Assembly (NCBI GenBank): GCA_045837725.1
Contig: JBEWZL010000239.1
Span: 124,001-188,000, forward strand
Source of the DNA: Vermamoeba vermiformis
Taxonomy: Eukaryota > Tubulinea > Echinamoebida
Direction of reading: 5' to 3'
Length of the DNA stretch: 64,000 nucleotides
The position numbers and the translations under genes were made by a program. The stretch's first letter is position 1. The number at the start of each line of letters is the position of its first letter. Below the pieces are notes generated by a model. That model was not told the DNA's origin and made no database searches. It saw only the letters and a program-made list of their open reading frames with translations. Positions 1-12,008 of the stretch are shown piece after piece.

Positions 1-427
1 CAAAAATATAGTTAATCAACCAATGCTAATCGTGTGTTATTAGTTTATAATGTACAGACTGTTGGGCATGACAAATGCAGCGTTGACGAGGGAGTATGTG
101 GAGCTATTGAAGCCCAACACCTCGATGTACAGACAGCCCAGCAGTATCACTAATGTAGCGTACCCGTTGGCCTATGACAATGAAGAAGTGGTCGACAGCG
201 ATGAGAATAATAGCAACTATAACAGCTGTGACAATAGTTCACTCCATTCACCGCTGGATGTGCACTCGAGTTCAAGCGAAGAATTGCCAGTAGTTTCCTA
301 TAATGCGGCGTATATTGATAATCCAGTGAACCATTACTTCCAAGTAGCAGCACAATATTACGCATCGTTCTATAATAATAATGGCCCGCAAACATTAAAC
401 AACAACAACATCCGGATGTACAATTAA
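1..427 (+). CDS. TF-1: 3' end of a Zn2Cys6-type regulator (partial, cut by window edge)
   Basis: Only the last exon is present. It starts after the acceptor at 41-43 (coding 44-427), and bases 1-43 are the end of the preceding intron. The first residues and the motif EYVELLKP match the last exon of TF-2 (DYLNLIKP), in the same phase, so this is the carboxy end of another member of the array. The tail is rich in Ser, Asn, Asp and Glu, like the acidic tails of the other members, which probably act as activation domains (inference). The zinc cluster lies outside the window. TGTAAATA lies 24 nt after the stop. Confidence 0.8.
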
Positions 428-578
428 CAATTTTGTAAAATATACCAGCGTGTAAATAATAATAAACCGTGTAGATAAATGAATACCTAAACATCGAGTA
501 TACAATACAATGCGTTATGGTTCTAGAACCTTTGCTAGCGTTTATTTTCTTGTGTATGACAAAAAATCGGCAAAATTT

Positions 579-601
579 GAAATTTCACGACCTCGGCGAA
601 A
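579..601 (+). promoter_or_regulatory. Array promoter element upstream of TF-2
   Basis: GAAATTTCA, 5-nt gap, TCGGCGAAA, 102 bp before the TF-2 ATG. The gap is 5 nt here and 2 nt in the other copies. The core TTCG-N-CGAA symmetry is less perfect here because the base before TCGG is C. Confidence 0.6.
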
Positions 602-680
602 TAGATCTGTTCCGTTGCGAACTCCAACTTGCACGAGCATGATTCAACAATGAATAGAAATCACCGGAAAGACAAAGAAG

Positions 681-2781
681 ATGGCCTCCACTGAAACCGA
701 GTACGATTTGAACTCGCCGTTCTATGTAAACGGTGCGTGCGATCACTGTCATAAACGAAAGATCCGATGCGACAAAGCAAAACCGCATTGCTCCCAGTGT
801 AAAAAGCGAGGAGTAGAGTGCAATTACGGATTAAGATTAAAACGAGGCCCGAAAATCAGAAAGCCACGAGGAGAAAAGGGTGATCTGAAAAATACTCAAA
901 AATCAAATACTCTCGTCCACGCACTTCTATTTGAAATTGAATTCAACAAAAAAATCGCAGAATTATGGAAGAGAACATGTCTACAAGAAGGCAGCGATAC
1001 AAGCTTCCGAGATTTTTCAAAGCGCATCAGCCCAAAGTTCTCAGCTTTAACCGAGGAATTTATTCGTTCACCAACGGTAGTCAGCACTCTAATGGATGAC
1101 TTTGACTCTGTATATAGAGTTTTCTATTCAGCGACCGATTTTGCTTCAAACGTCGATTTTGCAACGAAGATCTTTCAAGCGATAATTGACATTCCACTCA
1201 ACGACTTTCAAACTATGCTTAATACATTCGAGACATCACTGTTACTTTCAATGTTAGAATATTTCATCTTATTTTTGTTATGTAAGCTTTCTAAAATCCC
1301 GCTTATTTTTTTTATCGCTGAATCTAACTTTCTTCAAAATTTATCAGGTCTTAAACTCGCTCATTATGACGATATTGCCACGCATATTTCCGCACTAGTA
1401 TTCCACACGATTAACACAATAGTCTACGCAAGAGACATCACAACTACTTGCTTAGCCTCGTCTCACTTGACGTTACAATTTCTCGCTGCATTAGTAATGA
1501 TGACGGGCTATTTTAAAATGTCCAAATCAAAGTCAGGCATGCAGGCCAACTCCGAGCTTGCTTACGAATTATTTTGTCAGCATAAACAATTAACAGCGGT
1601 CAATCGCGATTTGGAAGTAAGGTAAATATTCATTATATTATTATGATTGAGCTATAGAACATACGAGAATGTTCGACTTTGGCTCCACGCGACGTGGGAT
1701 CTCCAAAAGTTCCGTTCACGGAACAACACGTCAATCGGAGAGATGTCCGATCGAATGTTCTATTACTATTCCCTATCGTGTCGCTAATATACATTACTAG
1801 GCTATGCATTCGAATGTTGATGAACAGCAAGTCGCTAGACAATCGAGACTATTTCTTGAAAAAGTTAAAGGAGCTCGATTACGAGGTACGCAGTGAGCTC
1901 AATTGTTTTATTATTACTTTGCTAACCTATTATTGCGAATAGCCGACTCCTAACCTCCAATATCAAGTCTCATATCATGTCTCCATTCAATCTTTGGAAA
2001 TGGATAAAGATCTAACGTAAGTATTAGTCAGCTGTAATGAATCAATACTCGTTTGAACATTATGAATATCCTTATTAAAACGATAATAATAGAGAGGCCG
2101 AGACAAGTATAATCAAGTCGTACTACTACATCGAAAAGTATTTGGAGTCGCTCGAAGATCAGCGCAAGCGACCGCAGCTCGAGAAGTACTTTAACACCTG
2201 GATCGGAGTAATTCATTCGGAGATTGCGTTCAGATTAGGCAACAACGAACTAGCGCGCAAGAAGATGGGCAATCTATTGACTGCTTTTCCTCAATTAACT
2301 CCGGCTCACCAAAGGTTGTTGATTTCAAACTACGAAGTAAGTCTTAAACGAGATTAGATTATTTAATGTAGTCGAGTAAATACTAAGTTACTATTTATAG
2401 TACTTGGCTTACAAGCACCGCAACCATTTAATGATCAGCGATTACCTGAACCTCATTAAGCCCGAAAGAATGTACAAACAGCCGCATTTGGCCTCACTAG
2501 TCAATCAATACATTACGAACTCTAATGCGGCTTCTCTGGCTTATGAAGGCGAAGATTGGTTCAACAACACCAATACTGACGAGAATAGCAGCTCTAATAG
2601 CAGCAATGACAACAATAGCTCGCCTTCATCGTTATTAGCGTTGCATTCTCCTCCTTTAAGTGACGACGCATCACCAGTACCAACCTCACTAGAGCTCTAC
2701 GATTTAGCAGCGGATCCGTTCTTTGATCAAATGGGCTCGTTTGATGACTTCGTTGGAATGGATGTAAATAGCTCCATGTAA
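681..2781 (+). CDS. TF-2: Zn2Cys6 binuclear-cluster transcription factor
   Basis: Exons 681-1281, 1348-1621, 1801-1885, 1943-2016, 2093-2336 and 2401-2781 give 552 residues. Residues about 20-47 form a canonical CX2CX6CX6CX2CX6C zinc cluster, followed by the basic linker RLKRGPK seen in every member. The protein should be nuclear and bind CGG-containing sites (family knowledge). The middle is helical and unlike the usual fungal TF middle-homology domain. Exon 5 has an EAxxxIxKxxYYI helix pair that looks TPR-like. The C-terminal exon is rich in Ser, Asn and Asp, which suits an activation domain (inference). Intron 2 is 179 nt, against about 55-65 nt in paralogues, and contains an open stretch, so an alternative acceptor near 1657 is possible. 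I chose the upper model because it restores the MCIRxL motif shared with TF-3. TGTAAATA lies 31 nt after the stop. Confidence 0.85.
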
Positions 2782-2879
2782 GTCCAAAACAATGTAAAAT
2801 AGTAAATTTTCTGTAAATAAACGAATAATACAAACGATTATTAATAAGAATTATTTATGTACAAAATATTGCGCACTAT

Positions 2880-4566
2880 TTACAAGAAAAAGCTGAGAGC
2901 GACCATCAACACCGAGACAGGAGCTAATAATACGCTAGCAGATGATGCAACGTTGTTGTTATTGGTCGGTGTAACGATGGATGAAGGCGTGTTGCCAGTG
3001 ATAGGAGTAGCACCGGTGGGCGAGTTGTCATTGGAAGGAGTGTTCGAAGACGAGGGAGGGCCTTGAGGTTGAGAAATGGGCTCAGGACCGCGAGGAGGAA
3101 TCGTCACGGGCACTGCAGCAACAGGACCTTGTTCACCAATAGGCACGCCAATGTCGGGGTTTTGACCGTTAACAGTACCGACCCAAAGGCCATTGCAGCG
3201 AGGGTAGTTAATGGGTTGATAAGCTACTGCAGGGATGTCTGTCCAAGCACCGAACATTTGGCCGAGGACATAGTAAACGGATCGAGCCAAGACTCTGTCT
3301 TTACGAGTAGCCCATTGGTCCATCTGATCGCAGTTCACTTCAACAGCAAAGATACCGTAGACCTCTTCGTCGGCATAAGTACCAGGGAAGGCGTAGTTTC
3401 TGCTATCGTGTTGGTCTTGAATAGTAATGTTGCCGTTCTTCCACCACTCATCTACCCAGCTGAAAGCGAATCCACCAGAGCAGATCGTGTTGTGTGCGAC
3501 GATATCGTCCCAATGAACCTTCAAGTAATCACCTTGGAGCTTGGAGTTTTGATCCATCATAATAAGGGTGTCTTTGTCGTCGCGAGTGGATGCAGGGCAG
3601 CCGAATTCAGTGATCAGCAAACCTTGTTGAGTGTAGTTGGCAAACTTGTCGAATAAGAAGTCAAAGCCTTGAGTAGCAGTACCGCGATAAGCATTGATGC
3701 CCCATGCGTCCAAATTAGGCAAAGAAGAACACTTGAAGGCTTCGCTAACAGTACCAAAATCGTCGTCGACGATAGTGGTTGTAGTAATCTTGTCAGGAGC
3801 GTAGAACTTGACTCTGCCAGCCATATCATTAATCCAGCCCCAGAAGTGGCAGTTGGATCGAGTAATGTCGCTGTTTTGTTCATTGCCGATCACAAATCCC
3901 ATAACAGCGGGGTGATAGCCGTATCTTGCAGCAATATCGGCGATGATGTTGCTTTGAATTTGACGAGTAACGGAGTTCTCAGCTTCTTTGGAGTCGTCGA
4001 TTTGGTACCACTGGCCCGAAACAGTTTGGAAAGTGTAGCTGCTGTCTGCGGTGGGCTTAGTGTCGTAAGGACCCAAGTATGTAAAAGGGGTGCTAATTGC
4101 ATAGGTGATGAGGATGTAGATAGGGTTTTGGCCATTGTTCCACAACTTGTCGAAGAACTCGAGATGATTCCTGCATGAAGGTAGAAAATTAGTTAAAATT
4201 TACAAATGATGCCGCCCAAATATTTATAAAATCAAAATTAGATCGTCATACTTACAAAGCGGTGTCGTTATTGGGATAGTTGAGTTGGATGTTGTAGATT
4301 CGGATGGCGTTCACTCCAGCAGCGCGCATCAAAGGCAGGTCGCGGTCGTGCAAATGAGCCCAATCAGCATGGAAGAAGTCACCCCATTGAGTATTTTCGT
4401 CAATATTGGCGCCAGGGGGAAGAGGAGCGTAGTTGATTCCTTTAACCATAAAAGCTTCGCCATCCTTCATGATCTGGCGGTTGTTGACAGTCCATACGGT
4501 ATCGAGAGCTGCAGCGGTGTAGATAAGCAGTCCTAATACGACTGCGATGTAAGAAAACTTCAGCAT
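2880..4566 (-). CDS. Secreted GPI-anchored GH-A clan glycoside hydrolase or transglycosylase (GH72/GH5-like)
   Basis: Two exons on the minus strand, 4566-4256 and 4170-2880 (intron 4171-4255), give 533 residues. I start at the ATG at 4566 because it opens a signal peptide (LKFSYIAVVLGLLIYTAAA); an ATG 48 nt upstream would bury it. The protein is a TIM-barrel hydrolase. NAIRIYNIQ marks strand 2, IGNEQN carries the likely acid/base Glu after Asn, and LLITEFGCP the likely nucleophile Glu. A Pro/Ser/Asn-rich stalk and a hydrophobic C-terminal tail indicate a GPI anchor, so it probably acts on wall beta-glucan at the cell surface. The layout resembles Gas/Gel beta-1,3-glucanosyltransferases (GH72), but the FSWVDEWWK motif does not fit GH72 well, so family assignment is open. 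It is opposite in strand to the flanking TF genes and splits the array. TGTACATA lies 17 nt after the stop. Confidence 0.8.
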
Positions 4567-5359
4567 CTTTTTTTTAGTTATTTTTTGCCACCTGTTGTGG
4601 ATTGCGTTAAACAAATTTGTTAATGAAAAGAAGCGTGCGACTCAATACTTTTTATGCGCCGCATCTCCTAATGAAGTCTAAAAGAAAACTATATTCACTG
4701 ATTTGAAACGCAGAATTTAGTGAACGAAAAAACAACAAAATGAAATCTCGTAGAAATCGACGCCGGAATGCAATCCTTTGCGAACCGGTCTTTCTCGTTT
4801 TTAATTAGGCCACAACCATTCGCAAGCATCATGCTGAAAATTAACGTAAACTGCAATCCAAACACAGAAAAACAATAATATTTAACTGCTTTTGGGGTAT
4901 GCGTACCAAGTTCTGCGGATTTGCTGGTAAAAGGCTTAAAAACCGTGTGTTTCGCACCGAGAATGACTCACTTGGCATTATTTGCACGCTTCAGGAATAT
5001 CAATTAAAATGCGGATCGGATCCAAAAGGTGCCAGGCATTATTTGGTACGCTCATGTTGAGTAGAGATATTTTAAATCGAGTTACGACCTGTATCACACC
5101 GGAACGCACGGTATTGTTGCTTTCTTGAAGCGTTTCAAAGTACACAAAACGGATCAATTAAATGGCAATATCAACCAATTAAATATCTTTTGAAAGTAAT
5201 ATTAAAATATTTAATGGCTCCTAGGAGAGTATCGTTGATTTTTTACACGTGCGTGAGATCTAGCACGCAAACGAGTGAATTCATTAAGATCCTGACGTTG
5301 CAACACAGCACAACAGAAAATTTCATTTAGAATGTTAACAAACATAACACTCTATCGTG
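4567..5359. other. Divergent intergenic region between the glycosidase and TF-3
   Basis: About 790 bp with no convincing ORF. It must hold the promoters of the minus-strand glycosidase and of TF-3. The full GAAATTTCA/TCGGCGAAA element seen before other TF genes is absent; only a GAAAATTTCA-like half is present near 5317. I see no repeat or mobile-element structure. Confidence 0.6.
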
Positions 5360-7307
5360 ATGGAGGCATATGATATACGGTCGGTCTTCAATCCGAATAC
5401 AGCGTGTGATTATTGTCACGAAAAGAAGATCCGTTGTGACAAACTGAAACCACAGTGCGCTAAATGTTCGGAAAAAAATATACAATGTACATATGGATTG
5501 CGATATAAACGAGGACCTAAAGGACCGAAAGAAATACGGCCGAGGAAGGAAATTAAAATTAAAGATCAACTCAAAAAAGTCAGAAAATCAAAGGCGCACT
5601 TTCAAGCAATGCTGTTCGAGTTAGAATTTAACAAAAAAATGGCGGAATTATGGCAGATAATGTCGACTAGAAACGACGGAGTAAGACCGCCTCCGAAGTT
5701 CAAGCCCGACACGGAAGAGTTTGTCAGATCTGCGCAGGCTGTTTTATTCCTAATGAACGAGTTCAATAACACCTCGCGATTAATATACATCGACGCGTAC
5801 AACTTCGCCACGAACCTCGACTTTGCGACGAAGATCTGGCAAGCCGTCATTCAGATCAACTTTATGGACCTTCTGGCAATATTCAACGAATTTCAAACAC
5901 CATTGTTGCTGTCAATACTTGAATATCTCATATTATTCGCTTTAGGTAACCCATTTAGCACTTTAAGATTTTTCCTCATTTTTATTTCTTTTTTTAGGCC
6001 TTAAAATGAACTATTATGACGATATTTCCGAGTATATTATGCGTATGGCTCATAGTATAGTTAATACCGTCGTATACGCACGTGACGGCACGAATGACAG
6101 TTTGACACCTGAACTGACACTTCAGCTGACCATTTCCCTGGCTCTTTTTGTCACTTACTACCGAATTTCCGTGAATTTATTTGCCGCGAAAACAACTTCG
6201 CTATTGATTTTTGAACTTTACGAACGGAACAAGCATCGTGGGCCTTTTAACAAAGATCATGAGGCCAGGTACGTTTAAATTATCGTACAAACTACTGCCA
6301 CTGTCCTTATTAAAATTATTTATGAATAGGATGTGCATTCGAAAGCTGTTGCATGTGGAGTCGAGAGCAGATCAAGATCGGTACTTGGATCGCTTGAGAG
6401 AGCTGACAGAGGAAGGAATTGTGAGTATATACCTTGCAAATAATCGTATTGAATATCATTAATATTTCTATCGTATTTATCGGCGCTACTATTAGCCGAA
6501 GCGGCATCCGTCAGAAATTTCATCAATTTTACGTACTGTAATCTTGCCCTATACTAGTCATACCTAATCTTTACTTCGCATTACAGATGACGCCTAGTCT
6601 TCAATACTATCTCAATTATCATTTATCATTTGCTAGACTGGCCTCGCACGAAGATCTAATGTACGTGATCTAACCAACTTTTTTGCTTCAAATTATTATT
6701 ATTATCGCCAATATTAATATATCTATATAGATCTGCCGAATCATGCATTCAAAAGGCAGAATATTTCATTAATTGGCATATCGATCAATCTCCGCCCGAG
6801 CTACGCGATCTAGTGCGAGACTTGTTCGACTGTAAATTGAATGTGGTGCATGCGGAGATTGCAGTGAGATTGGGCGACGTTGAATTAGCCAAACAAAAAG
6901 TCGGCGGATTTATTCAACTTTATGCGCGGGTACCTCCTCCAGCAAGGAGATTAATAACGCATCTGCTCGGCGTAAGTAGTACTATTTCAAAGATAGTAGT
7001 AGACAGACATTAATATTATTATTAAATATAGTTCGCCTCAGTCGCATATCGACATCATCAATTGACGTGGTCGTTCGATTACTACTCGCTGTTGAATGCG
7101 GATGTGACGCTGGATCACAGAGCACTGCCACTGAACACGCTTAATAGCGAGCCATTAATCGATCATAATGCTACAGATGCATCGAGTAGCCAGTATAATA
7201 GTCACGAAGAACTGGTGCAACTGTCTGATGGAATGTCGTTCGACTCGTCAATCATCGGTCTTGACCCCAATTACGATGTAATTACATCAATTCTCGGCGA
7301 TTCATAA
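5360..7307 (+). CDS. TF-3: Zn2Cys6 transcription factor
   Basis: Exons 5360-5945, 5998-6268, 6330-6420, 6587-6660, 6731-6971 and 7032-7307 give 512 residues, with the same exon phases as TF-2. The start is the ATG at 5360, one codon inside a longer frame that opens with GTG. The zinc cluster begins ACDYCHEKKIRCDK near residue 15. Exon 5 carries the IQKAEYFINWH helix typical of the array. Intron 3 (6421-6586) is 166 nt, longer than in paralogues. The acidic tail is shorter than in other members. No TGTAAATA was seen directly after the stop, and the shared upstream element is degenerate or missing, so this copy may be regulated differently (inference). Confidence 0.87.
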
Positions 7308-7386
7308 TGCACTGCGATGGCACATTATTCCGCGCACCTATCAAGCGACAAATTTTCGGATCGGGTCCCGAGACGCCCTCAGCCGA

Positions 7387-7641
7387 ATGACCCGGATCAA
7401 GCAAACTGAGCAAGAAATTGCGCAGCAAGCGCAAACGATCAAAACACTCCAAGATAAAGTGGCTCAACACGCGCAAGAGCTGGCGCAGCAAGCGCAAACG
7501 ATCAAAGCACTCCAAGATCAAGTGGAGCAACATGCGCAACAGATTATAAACCTCAAAGATCAAGTGGAGCAAAATGCACAAAAAATTAAGGAGCTAAAAA
7601 CACGAATGAAGAAGTTGAACGAACTGCAAAAAGCACAATAA
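7387..7641 (+). CDS. Small heptad-repeat coiled-coil protein, 84 residues, function unknown
   Basis: A single-exon ORF 80 bp after TF-3 encodes almost nothing but heptads. Hydrophobic residues occupy every first position, and Leu the fourth position in alternate heptads (IKTLQDK, IKALQDQ, IINLKDQ, IKELKTR). The repeat unit is 21 residues (63 nt): the DNA around 7421 recurs at 7484 with few changes, so it grew by recent tandem duplication. It is rich in Gln and Ala, with no Trp, Tyr, Phe or Cys. It could oligomerise on its own or with another coiled coil. No zinc cluster is attached, and I found no splice path joining it to TF-3 or TF-4. It may instead be an expanded non-functional remnant. 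Confidence 0.5.
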   Translation: MTRIKQTEQEIAQQAQTIKTLQDKVAQHAQELAQQAQTIKALQDQVEQHAQQIINLKDQVEQNAQKIKELKTRMKKLNELQKAQ

Positions 7642-7835
7642 AAAACAACATTTTTGCACTTATTTCGGTCTTTTAGTCGTTTCCAGTTGTTTTAATTTCA
7701 CTCACTAATTGAAGCATCAAACTTTAATACTTAGGAAGGAACATACGTATGTTATAAATACTTTGGTACAAATGATTCTGCGATAGTTCTCGAAGGTCGC
7801 CGTAGATTTCGGAAAAATCACAAACTGGTTGGACA

Positions 7836-7850
7836 TTTCGCCACCTCCGC
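7836..7850 (+). promoter_or_regulatory. Degenerate array promoter element upstream of TF-4
   Basis: TTTCGCC (the reverse complement of GGCGAAA) is followed closely by CTCCGC, 60-75 bp before the TF-4 ATG. The GAAATTTCA half is not clear. The arrangement resembles the TTTTCGCCGCTCCG site upstream of the first ABC transporter. Confidence 0.4.
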
Positions 7851-7910
7851 GATTCTTTATTGTCGAATTACTTGTTCAATACTTGTACATATTCTTCGTA
7901 GAAGTATTAT

Positions 7911-9745
7911 ATGTTGAACTCATACGAGAGACACGAGGCTGCATGTGATTATTGTCGAAACAAGAAGATCAGGTGTGATAAAGTCAAACCGTATTGCAGT
8001 ACTTGCCAAGATCTCGGTATAGAATGTTGTTACGGAACTAGATTAAAAAGAGGACCGAAGGCAAATTCAAACGGCATTCAAAGAAGCAAAAAAAAGATTA
8101 ATCAAATTTTCGATCAGCTCCAAAATATTCAAAAATCCAGCGAATCTTTCCAAGAGGTGCTATTCGAGTTAGAGTTCAATAGAAAATTAGTAGAATTATG
8201 GAAAAAAATGCACGAAAGGGTCACTGTCGAGCAGATTCTGCTTGTCAAACCGACTTTTAGTCCACATACTGAGGCCTTCATTAGATCACCTCAGGCACTT
8301 AAAATTATTACAGAAGAGTTTGATATGGACGTGAAGCACCACTTCAAGATACCGAGTTCGTTCGCAGGAAACGCGGATTTAGCGCAGAAAATTTGGACAG
8401 CAATTGTCGAAGTTCATTTGAACGATTTATTATCCATATTTAGTGGATTCAAAACATCGATGCTACTTTCAATTTTAGAATGTCTCGGGGTATTTATTAT
8501 TCGTAAGTTGCAATGATTCTCACTTTTTGTTCCGCGATCTAATTTCTTTTTCTTAGCGCTCAAGCTGTATAACTACGACGATATAGCGAGTCATATAGCG
8601 ATACTTATACGTCATATAACGGACACCGTAGTTTATGCACGAGACAATACGGAGGAGAAATTGACCGCGGATCAGCTCCATCAGCTCGTCAGTGTCTTAT
8701 GGCTATCAAGTGCTTATTATAAGATGTGCAAAAATGCAGTCGCGCACGATGCAAATATTGGTCTGACATTTGAACTGTACGATCAGTACAAAAAGACGTC
8801 CCTATTGAACTCACAAATTCTTGCGACTGAAGCAGCGTACGTAATACGATTAATTTTATAAATATTTTAATTATATTTACCGATTGGCGTATTATAGAAT
8901 GTACTGCTGTTCGATCGTCACCTGCAACACCGCCGAAGCGTTGGATCTTGTAGTTCGTCGGATCAACGAATATGAAAAATTAGGAGTAGTAAGTCGGCGT
9001 TATAATCAACTTATATAGTATATATTTTGGCATTTTTGACACTTTAACTGCGCAGATGACGCCGGATCTGCAGTATCGATTTTACATGCACTTATCTTTG
9101 CTGAAGTTGATCCAAGAAGAGTACAAGTACGTCATCTTATATCAATTCATATATAATACTAAACCGTTACTTTAGTGAGGCTGAGACGTCGTTACAAAAA
9201 GCAGAGCATTTCGTACAATGGGATCTGAACTCAGTACCGACAAAGAAACGAGCATTATTGGAGAACCTATTTAAGACAAAGTTATATATGATTCGTACGG
9301 AGATTTATTTTCATTCTGGCAATATCAGCACGGCATTTGAACAAGTTTCTAAACTGCGAGAGGCTTTTATGAACTTACCACCTTCTTTTCAACGGCTAAT
9401 CGCCTCGCACTGCCACGTAAGTTCTAAGAAAAAATAGATTTTCAGCTCTGACTAAAAATTTGTTGTCGACAGCTTTTTATGTGGGGCAACAGACGCTTGT
9501 TCAGTGTTGATTACATTAAGCTACTCATGAGCACGCCTACGCTAAATATCGAATCTATCTTCGCTGCGTTGGAAGAGAACGCTAAGCTTTACAGACACGA
9601 AATAGCGAGTGAGCAGTCATCATCCGTGGAAACCGGATCCAGTCAAGAAAATTGCTTGTTGGATCAAGATTTCTCTTGCGCGGATGAGTTATTAAGCGAA
9701 GCTATATTCCATCACTCAACAACCGTTGATTATTCCCTGTCATAA
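7911..9745 (+). CDS. TF-4: Zn2Cys6 transcription factor
   Basis: Exons 7911-8502, 8557-8836, 8898-8988, 9056-9126, 9176-9416 and 9473-9745 give 515 residues. The zinc cluster (ACDYCRNKKIRCDK) starts only about 10 residues from the N-terminus, so the leader is the shortest in the array. This is one of the more divergent copies: exon 4 is one codon shorter than in most, and the exon 2-3 junction encodes Ala rather than Arg. The intron phases match the family. TGTAAATA is 13 nt after the stop, and TF-5 begins only about 120 bp downstream, so the two genes are tightly packed. Confidence 0.87.
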
Positions 9746-9789
9746 TATTGTAAACTTTGTAAATAAAAATTACTTAAAGCACGTGACCC

Positions 9790-9809
9790 GAAATTTCACC
9801 TCGGCGAAA
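9790..9809 (+). promoter_or_regulatory. Array promoter element upstream of TF-5
   Basis: GAAATTTCA, CC, TCGGCGAAA, 77 bp before the chosen ATG. It falls between the TF-4 stop and TF-5, so it helps define the TF-5 start, because an in-frame extension upstream would run through it. Confidence 0.6.
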
Positions 9810-9866
9810 CGGAACGACTTTGAATCGCCTTTGCTAACTCTCAGAGCTTTGCCATATCATTTATTT

Positions 9867-11748
9867 ATGCTTAAAATGAATAACACAGCTATTCAATATG
9901 CGCATGACTCATTATACGGAGATAATCCGAGTTATGCTTGCGATCACTGCCATTCAAGGAAGATCCGTTGCGACAAACACAAACCACAATGTATCGAGTG
10001 CATAAAGCGAAATATTAAATGTAATTATGGAATTAGAGCAAAGAGAGGTCCAAAAGTGAAGCCAAAAAAAGAGACAAAAAGTCAAAAAATACAAAATATA
10101 ATCCAAAAATCCAATAATCAAATCCAAGCGATTCTCTTCGAATTAAAATTCAACCAAAAAATGGTAGAATTATGGAAGAGTGCATTCCAGAGAAAACAAG
10201 AGGGATCGCTTTACCCGCCCACTTTTGAACCCAGAACCGAAGAATTCATTCGCGCACCATTGGCAGCAAAGGCGATACTCGATGAATATAATTCTTCATT
10301 ACGATATATTTTTACAACACCGAATTTAGCAACTAGCGAGGAGTTTGCAACCAAGATCTGGCAAGCGATTATTGATGTTAACTTGCCCACTTTATTGCAA
10401 ATATTCAACGAATTTGATACATCACTATTAGTCTCGATCGTTGATTATTTGGTTACATTCTTACTAAGTAAGATACGATTTTCTGACTTGATCCCCAAAA
10501 TTGCGATTTTCTGACAATATTTTAATAGGCCTCCAAATCTATCAATATCACGATATTTCAATACACATTGCGAAAATCACCGCGCACGTTCTCAATACTG
10601 TAATCTACGGACGTGATGGCAGCGAAGATAGTTTGACACCAGAACTGACACTTCAACTGATACATTCGATGCCTTTGCTCGGCACTTACCACAAAATGAA
10701 CAATAATACAGATGCCATGATCGCCAATGCGATGTCAATGTTTGGAATTTACGAACGATTTAAAAACGACACTGCCGTCTTAGGAAAAGATATTCAAGCG
10801 AGGTAATATCCGACACATGCACAAGAAAGATATTATGGCACTTTATATTGACTTATTTTTACTAGAATTTATTGCCGAAGGATTATGGGCTGCACGACTA
10901 AAGAATTAAAAGACGACATTAGAAGGAAAATACACTCGCTGAATCTTGAAGGCTCGGTACGTATGCTAGCATGTTCGTTAAATATAAAATAATACTAACA
11001 TATTATCAGATGACGCCTAATCTGCAGTACCATTGCAACATTCACTTCGCGATCCGAGGTTTATTAGACGAGGATCTGAAGTAAGTTATCAACGCTATTT
11101 ACCACAATAATATCATACTAATACAATATAACTTAGTGACGCGGAAGCGAGCGTTCAACGTGCGGAATATTTTATTAACTGGCACTTGGCTCAAGTTCCG
11201 CTCAATGTTAAACCAGCACTCGAAGGATTTTATCGCACTCGTCTCGGCGTAGTCTCGACTGAAATAGCTTTGAGACGTGGTGATATGGGACCTGCACGAA
11301 AAAAATTGAGCGATCTGGTTGAAACTTACAACAGCCTGTCACCGATCTTTAGAAGAATCGTATTAAGCCATTGTTATGTAAGTCCATTAACTTCATTTAG
11401 TAACTATATTAATCGTTGTCATATGAATAGCACGTGACGTGCATGAATTCAGGCAAAGCATTAAGAACGGCCGAATACATGAACGTGTTAATGAACCCTC
11501 CGACACTGCCTTCTCGAGCTCAACTTACGCTGAATGATAGACAACAAGAATCTTCAAACAGCGATCAAGTTGTTGACAGTCCCGAGGACAACACGCTGTA
11601 TGACTGGTTGAATGATAGCGATGAGGCAAATAGAGACGCAAGTGGTGAAAGTAGCGCCTTTGAAGAGTTCGTGGTTGATCCAGAATTGAGCCAGTTGCCT
11701 TCGGAGATATTTGAAATCGGTGCCGAATATTATCAATCTACCTTTTAA
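9867..11748 (+). CDS. TF-5: Zn2Cys6 transcription factor
   Basis: Exons 9867-10467, 10529-10802, 10866-10956, 11010-11080, 11137-11377 and 11431-11748 give 531 residues. The frame stays open upstream to 9726, but that would overlap the TF-4 3' end and the promoter element. I therefore start at 9867, with 9876 as an alternative. The zinc cluster reads ACDHCHSRKIRCDKHKPQC near residue 24. Exon 2 contains the family signature YGRDGSEDSLTPELTLQL. The tail is acidic (DSDEANRDASGESS). TGTAAATA lies 22 nt after the stop. The start of its intron 2 resembles that of TF-8, perhaps from sequence exchange between copies. Confidence 0.87.
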
Positions 11749-11922
11749 ACGCAGTAGTAATATGTAAATTGTAAATAATCATGTAAATGTTATCGAAGTA
11801 AGATCCCTTCCGAGTGTCTTCGATCTGTTGAATTCATCGTGGCCTTCATTTTCGAAAAATGGAAAGACATGCTGAGTCAGCATTCGTAGCATCATACGGT
11901 TAGGTACTCCTCCACGTGCCAT

Positions 11923-11942
11923 GAAATTTCGGTTCGGCGAAT
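11923..11942 (+). promoter_or_regulatory. Array promoter element upstream of TF-6
   Basis: GAAATTTCG, GT, TCGGCGAAT, 86 bp before the ATG. Two end positions differ from the other copies, so it is slightly degraded. This is notable because the gene it precedes carries a frameshift. Confidence 0.55.
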
Positions 11943-12008
11943 TCACATCTGCTTCCGTTTTTCGTTGGCTGCGTTGCTACAGATCTTTTAATACAAATAG
12001 ATCCAAAA

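Noticed and set aside
3063-4178. Open frames on the + strand over the glycosidase (up to 197 codons)
   Set aside because: They are shadows of the minus-strand glycosidase. They lack a recognisable domain, while the minus frame has signal peptide, catalytic motifs and GPI signal.
7307-7390. Upstream ATG at 7307 as the start of the coiled-coil ORF
   Set aside because: It is in another frame and ends at TGA just as the coiled-coil frame begins.
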